This document shows positions 45,355-51,200 of a DNA stretch of 51,200 nucleotides, in pieces. A program made the translations under genes and the position numbers. Every line of letters begins with the position of its first letter. The stretch's first letter is position 1. The stretch is from an uncultured Pelagibacteraceae bacterium (GTDB lineage: Bacteria; Pseudomonadota; Alphaproteobacteria; Pelagibacterales; Pelagibacteraceae), in contig CACEDG010000008.1 of NCBI GenBank assembly GCA_902558225.1, positions 1 to 51,200 of the forward strand, given 5' to 3'. The notes under the pieces are model-generated. The model saw nothing but the letters and a program-made list of their open reading frames with translations, was not told the origin of the DNA and did not search any database.

Positions 45355-47497
45355 TTTTAATCAATCTTAAGTGCAGTTGTTTAGGCTGCATTCTTAGTTT
45401 AGCTTTACCTCTTCCAGATAAGCTCGGATTATTCATAAAATATTCATGAGCTGAAAAGGAATCGCTCTTACTATATTTAATTTTTTTATAATTACCATCA
45501 GCTTTAAGTTCCCAGCTATGATTAGTATCAAGATAATTTGCCAACATTATTTGATCTAAGATCTGTTCATGAACAGTCTCATTTTCAATTGGGACTAGAA
45601 GTTCTACCCTTCGATTTAAATTTCTCGGCATTAAATCAGCTGACGAAATATATACTTTTGCATTTCTATTAGGCATTTTTTTTGTACCATTACTAAAGCA
45701 GTAAATTCTAGAATGCTCTAAAAATCTTCCTATGATACTTTTTACAAATATGTTTTCTGATCTATCTTTTACTCCTGGTCTTAAACAACAAACACCCCTT
45801 ACAAATAAATGAATTTTTACACCAGCATTCGAAGCTTCATAAAATTTATCAATAATTTCTGGATCTACTAAAGAGTTCATTTTTGCCCAAATAGCTGCAA
45901 ATTTTCCATTTTTAGAATTTTTAATTTCAGCATCAATATTTTCATTTAAGGTTTGCCTCATATTTACTGGCGAAATAGAAATTTTATTTAAATTTTTTGG
46001 TTTTGCGTATCCTGTTACATAATTGAAAAACTTTTCAACATCTGATGCCATTTTCTTATCACAACTAAATAAAGACAAATCAGTATAAATTTTAGCATTT
46101 ACTGGATGATAATTGCCAGTTCCTAAATGAAAATAAGTTTGTATTTTACCCTGTTCTCTTCTTAAAACTAATGATGATTTTGCATGAGTTTTATATTTAG
46201 CAAAACCATAAACAATTTGAACACCTACTTTTTCTAAACTTCTTGATAGTTGAATATTAGCTTCCTCATCAAATCTAGCTTTAATTTCAATTAAAGCGGT
46301 AACTGTTTTTCCGTTTTCTGCAGCTGTTATTAAAGCTTTAACAATAGGTGAGTCTAGAGTTGTTCTATATAGAGTTTGTTTTATAGCTATAACTTTTTTA
46401 TCATTTGCTGCTTGGTTTAAAAATTCAATTACTGAGTCAAATGTTTCAAAAGGATGATGAACAACTAAATCTTTCTTTTTAATAGTTTCAAAAAAATTAT
46501 CATTATATTCTTTTAATCTTTCAACTTCTCTAGGTGTAAAATGTTTAAATCTTAATTTTGGATTTTTTACTTTACATATTTGATCTATATCTTGAATTCC
46601 AACAAGGCCAGCAACATCATAAATATAGTCAGGATTTATATCTAATTTATTAGTTATAAATCTTATCAATTCGTTATCACTATTTTCAAGAACCTCTAAA
46701 CGAACAATATCACCCGTTCTACGTCTTTTTAAAGCCAATTCAAAAGATCTAACCAAATCTTCTGCTTCCTCTTGAATCTCTACATCGCTGTCTCTTATTA
46801 CTCTAAAAATCATTTTCTTTTCTAAATCATGATCTGGAAAAATTTCATTAGCAAAAAAACTTATTACATCATCTAGAATCACAAATTTCTTATGATTTTT
46901 TGAAGACTCAATTTCAATAAATCTAGATAATGCTTTTGGTATTACTATTATTGAGTTTAAAATCCTTTTTTTATTTTTTTTTCTTAACTTCATTACAATT
47001 GCTCTTCCTTGATTGATTATAAATGGAAATGGATGTGCAGGATCAATTGCTGATGGTGTTAATAAAGGGTAAATCTCTTCTTTAAATATTTCTAAAAGTT
47101 TTTTTTTATCCTTAGTATTTAAATTAACTGGTTTAACTAAATTGATATTATTTTTTTTTAATTCCATAATCAGTTGAATAAAAATTTTGTTCTGTTTTTT
47201 TAATAGATTCTTAGTTTCAAGCACTACCTCATCCATTTGCTCTTCAGGTGTCAAACCATCAGAGCTTAGTGAGTCAACTTCTTGTTTTATTTGACTATAT
47301 AACCCAGCTACACGGACCATAAAAAATTCATCTAGATTAGACCCAGCAATTGATAAAAACTTTACTCTTTCATAAAGAGGATTTTCGATATTTTGCGCCT
47401 CTAAAAGTACTCTATCGTTGAATTTTAACCAAGAAAGCTCTCTATTTATATATTTAGATTTCAACTCTTCTTTATGTTGTTTTTTTAATGCAGTCAT
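45341..47497 (-). CDS. ppk1: Polyphosphate kinase 1
   Basis: Reversibly makes polyphosphate from ATP. The 718 residues show the PPK1 start YINRELSWLKFNDRVLLEA, SNLDEFFMVRVAGL, the phospholipase-D-like catalytic half with the autophosphorylated His in YKTHAKSSLVLRRE, YFHLGTGNYHPVNAK, and FLEHSRIYCFSNG with the second His. Complete. The divergent histidine-phosphatase gene starts only 13 bp upstream, so the promoter must overlap that gene or lie inside it. Confidence 0.96.
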   Translation of the reverse strand: MTALKKQHKEELKSKYINRELSWLKFNDRVLLEAQNIENPLYERVKFLSIAGSNLDEFFMVRVAGLYSQIKQEVDSLSSDGLTPEEQMDEVVLETKNLLKKQNKIFIQLIMELKKNNINLVKPVNLNTKDKKKLLEIFKEEIYPLLTPSAIDPAHPFPFIINQGRAIVMKLRKKNKKRILNSIIVIPKALSRFIEIESSKNHKKFVILDDVISFFANEIFPDHDLEKKMIFRVIRDSDVEIQEEAEDLVRSFELALKRRRTGDIVRLEVLENSDNELIRFITNKLDINPDYIYDVAGLVGIQDIDQICKVKNPKLRFKHFTPREVERLKEYNDNFFETIKKKDLVVHHPFETFDSVIEFLNQAANDKKVIAIKQTLYRTTLDSPIVKALITAAENGKTVTALIEIKARFDEEANIQLSRSLEKVGVQIVYGFAKYKTHAKSSLVLRREQGKIQTYFHLGTGNYHPVNAKIYTDLSLFSCDKKMASDVEKFFNYVTGYAKPKNLNKISISPVNMRQTLNENIDAEIKNSKNGKFAAIWAKMNSLVDPEIIDKFYEASNAGVKIHLFVRGVCCLRPGVKDRSENIFVKSIIGRFLEHSRIYCFSNGTKKMPNRNAKVYISSADLMPRNLNRRVELLVPIENETVHEQILDQIMLANYLDTNHSWELKADGNYKKIKYSKSDSFSAHEYFMNNPSLSGRGKAKLRMQPKQLHLRLIKSGSN

Positions 47498-47510
47498 ATA
47501 TTTAGATTTT

Positions 47511-48035
47511 ATGTATCAATTATACGTCATGAGACACGCAAAATCTAGTTGGGATGATTTAAGTATTAATGATTTTGATAGACCACTTACTAAAAGAGGC
47601 AAGAAAAATGCAAAAATGATTTGTGAATTTTTTGTTAAAAAAAAATTTGAATTTGATTATGCATTAATTTCATCATCAAAAAGAACAAAAAAAACTTTTC
47701 AAATTTTATCCAAGAAAATTAATAAGCCAAAAAAAGTTAATTTTTCAAAAGATTTATATTTAGTTGATGAGAATGCAATTGTAAAAAAAATTAAAGAAAT
47801 ATCCAGTGAATATAAATCAATTTTGATTATAAACCATGAACCATCAGTGAAAAATTTAGTACGAAATCTTACAAAAAATCATAATACGAATAATTTTAAA
47901 CTAATGAATTATAAATTCCCAACAGCAGCATTTGCAAAAATTGAGTTTGATATTAAATCCTGGAATGAAGTTGAGAAAAAGGGAGTATTAAAAAAATTTA
48001 TAAGACCCAAAGATCTTCAAGATTCTAAAGAATAA
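47511..48035 (+). CDS. sixA: SixA-type histidine phosphatase
   Basis: Histidine-phosphatase-superfamily protein of 174 residues. The start YQLYVMRHAKSSWDD holds the RHxKSSW motif of the SixA branch (RHG-type), then FDRPLTKRGKKNA, ISSSKRTKKTF, and INHEPSV with the second catalytic His. ATG 47511 is chosen: the frame is open further upstream into ppk, but those residues are unlike the family. SixA dephosphorylates His-phosphotransfer domains in E. coli; the target here is unknown. It converges on phoB with a 19-nt overlap. Confidence 0.88.
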   Translation: MYQLYVMRHAKSSWDDLSINDFDRPLTKRGKKNAKMICEFFVKKKFEFDYALISSSKRTKKTFQILSKKINKPKKVNFSKDLYLVDENAIVKKIKEISSEYKSILIINHEPSVKNLVRNLTKNHNTNNFKLMNYKFPTAAFAKIEFDIKSWNEVEKKGVLKKFIRPKDLQDSKE

Positions 48036-48700
48036 CCAGCTGATCTTACTGTTCTAATTAAAGGTTTTGTATTTTGTATGTTAATTGCTTGTCTTAATCT
48101 TCTAATATGAACATCAACTGTTCTAGACTCAACATATATATTTTCTCCCCAAACATTGTTTAAGAGTTGTTCTCTTGAATAAACTCTTTTTGGATTTTTG
48201 ATAAAAAAATCTAAGAGTTTAAATTCAGTTGGACCCAAAGTAATTTCTTTATCTTTTCTATAAACTCTTTTTGTAATCCGATCTATTTTTAAATCAGTAA
48301 ATTCTACAATGTCTGATGATGATTGAGGTTTAGATCTTCTCAATAAAGATTTAATTCTAGCATTCAATTCTTTTTGACTAAAAGGTTTAGTTACATAATC
48401 ATCTGCACCTGTATCAAATGCTTTTAATTTGTCTTCTTCCTCCCCTTTTGCAGTTAACATAATGACAGGAATATCATTAAACTTATTATCTTTTTTTAAG
48501 TTTTTACAAATTTCAACACCAGATAATTCTGGTAACATCCAATCCATTAATATTAAATCTGGCTGTTTTAATTTTATTTGTTTAAGAGCATCTTCTCCAT
48601 TTTCTGAATGACTGACTTTATAACCTTCTTTTTCAAGATTGTACTTTAACAAACTAACAATTGATGCTTCATCTTCAGCTATGAAAACATGAGCTGACAT
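48017..48700 (-). CDS. phoB: Phosphate regulon response regulator PhoB
   Basis: OmpR-type response regulator that activates phosphate-starvation genes. The 227 residues have a receiver domain with acidic pocket (FIAEDEASI), phospho-acceptor Asp in LILMDWMLPELSG, LTAKGEE and TKPFSQKEL, and a C-terminal winged helix with GPTEFKLLDFF, SREQLLNNVW and VDVHIRRLRQAI. Its place behind pstA-pstB-phoU identifies it as PhoB. The cognate phoR is not in this window on this side. Confidence 0.94.
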   Translation of the reverse strand: MSAHVFIAEDEASIVSLLKYNLEKEGYKVSHSENGEDALKQIKLKQPDLILMDWMLPELSGVEICKNLKKDNKFNDIPVIMLTAKGEEEDKLKAFDTGADDYVTKPFSQKELNARIKSLLRRSKPQSSSDIVEFTDLKIDRITKRVYRKDKEITLGPTEFKLLDFFIKNPKRVYSREQLLNNVWGENIYVESRTVDVHIRRLRQAINIQNTKPLIRTVRSAGYSLES

Positions 48701-48703
48701 AAA

Positions 48704-49411
48704 TCATTTTTCTCCGGTTACAATTGGCTCTGTTCCCTTGGGTCTATCACCTTCTAAATATTCGCCTTTAACTAAATAATAAACTTGTTCTGCAACATTT
48801 GTAGTATGATCACCAATACGCTCTATGTTTTTAGTTACAAACAATAAATGGGTTCCATCTTCTAAATTTTTTTCATTTTCTTTAAGATATTTTATAACTT
48901 CTTGCATACAAAGATTTGTTAGATCATCTATTTGCTCATCACCTTCCCAAACATTTACTGCCATTGGCGCAGATCTTTCTAGATAAGCATCTAATGTTGA
49001 TTTTAATTGTTTTTGAACATTGGTAGATACTCTATTCAATGAGTCTACCAAGTTCTTTGGAAGATTTTCGTTAAGCAAAAGTGTTCTCTTGGATATATTT
49101 TTTGCTAAATCACCTATTCTTTCTAAATCTGAAGACATTTTCAAAGCCGTTACTGTCTCTCTTAAATCAATTGCCATAGGTTGTCTTAAAGCAATTAAAT
49201 TCACAACTTGCTGTTCAATTAAAGTCTCATATTTATCTATTTTTTCATCTTCTTGAATAACAGCTTCTGCAATATTATTATCTCTTGTTGTAATGGCTTG
49301 AATTGCTTTACCTAAAGAATCTTCACATGCACTTCCCATTTTAATTATATTAGCATTAAGATTTTTTAGTTCTTCTTCGTAAGATTTGACTGTATGTGGT
49401 GCTTCAGACAT
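48704..49411 (-). CDS. phoU: Phosphate signalling protein PhoU
   Basis: Negative regulator linking the Pst transporter to PhoR/PhoB. The 235 residues form two repeated three-helix units, each with the E(D)xxxD metal-binding signature seen as DLERIGDLAKNI and NIERIGDHTTNVAE. It shares one base (TAATG) with the pstB stop and lies 3 nt before phoB, so translation is coupled. Confidence 0.96.
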   Translation of the reverse strand: MSEAPHTVKSYEEELKNLNANIIKMGSACEDSLGKAIQAITTRDNNIAEAVIQEDEKIDKYETLIEQQVVNLIALRQPMAIDLRETVTALKMSSDLERIGDLAKNISKRTLLLNENLPKNLVDSLNRVSTNVQKQLKSTLDAYLERSAPMAVNVWEGDEQIDDLTNLCMQEVIKYLKENEKNLEDGTHLLFVTKNIERIGDHTTNVAEQVYYLVKGEYLEGDRPKGTEPIVTGEK

Positions 49412-50166
49412 TATCCAAACCTCCCTGTTATATAATCTTGCGTTTTTTTATTATCTGGATTCTTGAATATTTTATCAGTAGATCCATGTTCAATCAATTG
49501 ACCTAAATGAAAAAAACCTGTATTTTGAGAAACACGTGCTGCTTGAGCCATAGAATGAGTTACAATTATTATTGTGTGCTCTTTTTTTAACTCATCAATC
49601 AATTCTTCAATTTGTGCTGTTGCTATTGGATCTAATGCTGAACAAGGTTCATCCATTAATATAACTTCAGGTCTTACAGAAATCGCTCTAGCAATACAAA
49701 GTCTTTGCTGTTGTCCTCCAGATAATCCAGTTCCAGGTTCATGCAACCTATCTTTTACCTCTTCCCATAGTGCAGCCTTTTTCAAACTAGTTTCAACAAT
49801 TTCATCCATTTCTTGTTTTGATTGAGCCATACCATGAATTGTTGGACCGTAAGACACATTTTCATATAAAGTTTTTGGGAAAGGATTGGGTTTTTGAAAA
49901 ACCATACCAATTTTTTCTCTTAGTCTTACGACATCACAACTTTTATCATTGATATTAAAATCATTAATTAAAATTTCTCCTTTAACACTACAGATATCAA
50001 TTACATCATTCATTCTATTAAGACATCTTAGGAAAGTTGATTTACCACAACCAGATGGACCAATTAATGCCGTTACTTGATTTTCCTCAATATCTAAACT
50101 TATATTAAAGAGCGCTTGTTTTTTTCCATAAAAAACATCAACATCTTTTGCTTTAATCTTTATCAT
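49411..50166 (-). CDS. pstB: Phosphate ABC transporter, ATP-binding protein PstB
   Basis: ATPase of the high-affinity phosphate importer. Start chosen at 50166 (MIKIKAKDV): a GGAG site stands a few bases upstream and it begins just after the pstA stop; an in-frame ATG at 50187 would overlap pstA by 20 nt. The 251 residues have Walker [33 protein letters not shown] typical of PstB, signature [14 protein letters not shown] and Walker [14 protein letters not shown]. Confidence 0.97.
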   Translation of the reverse strand: MIKIKAKDVDVFYGKKQALFNISLDIEENQVTALIGPSGCGKSTFLRCLNRMNDVIDICSVKGEILINDFNINDKSCDVVRLREKIGMVFQKPNPFPKTLYENVSYGPTIHGMAQSKQEMDEIVETSLKKAALWEEVKDRLHEPGTGLSGGQQQRLCIARAISVRPEVILMDEPCSALDPIATAQIEELIDELKKEHTIIIVTHSMAQAARVSQNTGFFHLGQLIEHGSTDKIFKNPDNKKTQDYITGRFG

Positions 50167-50167
50167 T

Positions 50168-51200
50168 TTAACTCCATTTTTTCTCAAACTTATGTCTTAT
50201 TATTTGGGCAAATAAATTCATTATTATTAAAAAGCCAAGTAAGACCATTATACATGCCGAAACTTTTTCTACAAATCCCCTTTCAGCACTTTCAGCCCAA
50301 ATATAAATTTGAACTGGTAAGCTTGCAGCAGGATCCATGGGTGATCCAGGTATCGTGTTAACAAAAGCAACCATTCCAATTAAAATTAAGGGTGCAGTTT
50401 CTCCTAAAGCTTGAGCTAAACCAATTATTGTTCCTGATAACGTGCCAGGCATAGAAAGAGGGACTGTATGATGCATTGTGGTTTGCATTCGACTTGCTCC
50501 CATAGCAAGTGCTGCCTCTCTTATACTTGGAGGAACTGCTTTTAAAGATGCTCTAGCAGCTATAATTATTGTTGGTAAAGTCATTAAGGACAAAGTGATA
50601 CCTCCAACTAATGGGGTAGACCTTGGTAAATGAAATATAGCCAATAAAACTCCTAACCCTAATAGACCAAAAACTATAGATGGAACCGCTGCTAAGTTGT
50701 TTATATTAACTTCAATAAAATCAGTAAATCTATTTTTAGGGGCAAATTCTTCAAGATAGATTGCAGCTAGAACCGCAACAGGAAAAGCTATCATTAAACA
50801 AACAAGTATAGAAAAAATTGAGCCCATAAATGAACTTGCTATTCCAGCTAGCTCAGCTTCTCTTGAGTCAGCATTTGTAAAAAAACTTATATTAAATTTA
50901 CTTTCAACCTTACCATTTGCAACAAGTTGATCAAAAATTTTTAATTGATAATCGCTTACTCTTCTTTGGTCTTCAGGTAAATCTCTTGGATAATTTCCTT
51001 TAAAGACTTGGTCTAAATCATCTGAAGCAGTTAGATAAACTTCCTTTGTTTTTCCTATTAAATTAGGGTCATTTAAAAGTTCATTTTTAATTTCTTTTTC
51101 AAAAAAATAAGACACCATTCTCTTCAATTCATTTTCTTGATCTTCATTGGCGTTTGGATCTAAATCAGCCATTGATTTTAATGCTATATCGTAATAATCA
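50168..51200 (-). CDS. pstA: Phosphate ABC transporter, permease PstA, 5' end outside window
   Basis: Membrane subunit of the phosphate importer. The frame is open to the window end: the codons before the Met at 51172 read DYYDIALKS, so that Met is internal and the gene continues beyond 51200. A long hydrophilic N-terminal part (about 110 residues visible) precedes the first C-terminal helix, as in the DUF3333-bearing PstA of alphaproteobacteria. The permease core follows, with [13 protein letters not shown] and the EAA-like loop [22 protein letters not shown]. pstC and pstS are expected upstream. Confidence 0.95.
   Translation of the reverse strand, partial: DYYDIALKSMADLDPNANEDQENELKRMVSYFFEKEIKNELLNDPNLIGKTKEVYLTASDDLDQVFKGNYPRDLPEDQRRVSDYQLKIFDQLVANGKVESKFNISFFTNADSREAELAGIASSFMGSIFSILVCLMIAFPVAVLAAIYLEEFAPKNRFTDFIEVNINNLAAVPSIVFGLLGLGVLLAIFHLPRSTPLVGGITLSLMTLPTIIIAARASLKAVPPSIREAALAMGASRMQTTMHHTVPLSMPGTLSGTIIGLAQALGETAPLILIGMVAFVNTIPGSPMDPAASLPVQIYIWAESAERGFVEKVSACIMVLLGFLIIMNLFAQIIRHKFEKKWS

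Noticed and set aside
47418-47510. Longer sixA start inside ppk
   Set aside because: The extra 31 residues are antisense to the ppk start and unlike the histidine-phosphatase family.

Overview
The window looks like a piece of a SAR11-type (Candidatus Pelagibacter-like) marine alphaproteobacterial chromosome. The base composition is strongly AT-rich. Genes are packed with 4-14 nt overlaps or only a few bases between them, and no gap without a gene exceeds about 225 bases. Gene order is alphaproteobacterial: mltB-rlpA-dacA-tmk-holB-metG-tatD, ssb-gyrA-coaD-ppi-tgt, and argS-nagZ-scpAB-tatABC-serS-yajC-secDF. I see no rRNA, CRISPR array, insertion sequence, prophage or integrase. Only two tRNA genes are present.

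Layout. 1-1434 (+): the end of the Na+/H+ antiporter nhaA, then a glutathione peroxidase. 1429-9766 (-): a nine-gene run for cell wall, DNA replication and housekeeping, starting with rarD and mltB. 9851-13921: tRNA-Ser, sdhE, recG, a DUF502 membrane protein, an M48 protease and tRNA-Lys. 14000-19213 (-): ssb, gyrA, coaD, a cyclophilin and tgt. 19305-22808 (+): uvrA and a PuuD-like membrane protein. 22805-33597 (-): a long run with dgt, argS, nagZ, scpAB, tatABC, serS and yajC-secDF. 33648-34741 (+): an ErpA/IscA-type protein and xthA. 34733-41481: a zinc-acquisition island. 41542-43332 (+): a possible phosphate/arsenate-linked operon. 43843-51200: polyphosphate and Pst/Pho genes, ending inside pstA.

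The most interesting region is the zinc island. znuA and znuC-znuB-zur diverge from an intergenic region holding two 15-bp palindromes (one perfect, one with a single deviating base), 18 bp apart; these are very likely Zur operators. Behind znuA, in one tight minus-strand run, lie a COG0523 GTPase, a WD40-repeat protein, an 80-residue protein with a Cys-His-Glu-Pro-Asp-Cys-Pro-Pro motif, and an Ldh-family dehydrogenase. The two middle genes have no assigned role; they may be an uncharacterised part of a zinc-limitation response. Zinc economy also shows in housekeeping proteins: tgt has lost two of four expected zinc ligands, uvrA one ligand of its first zinc module, and metG and holB lack the cysteine knuckles seen in other bacteria.

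A second theme is homopolymer frameshifts. The glutathione peroxidase is preceded by a complete signal peptide that is out of frame by one base at a T10 run. tmk is cut 11 codons short by one extra A in an A8 run; removing it restores a C-terminus ending in a 4-nt overlap with holB. These are either sequence errors or sites of slippage. A third theme is phosphate: the pst/pho and ppk/ppx genes lie near an arsC-aquaporin operon whose promoter carries a Pho-box-like direct repeat.
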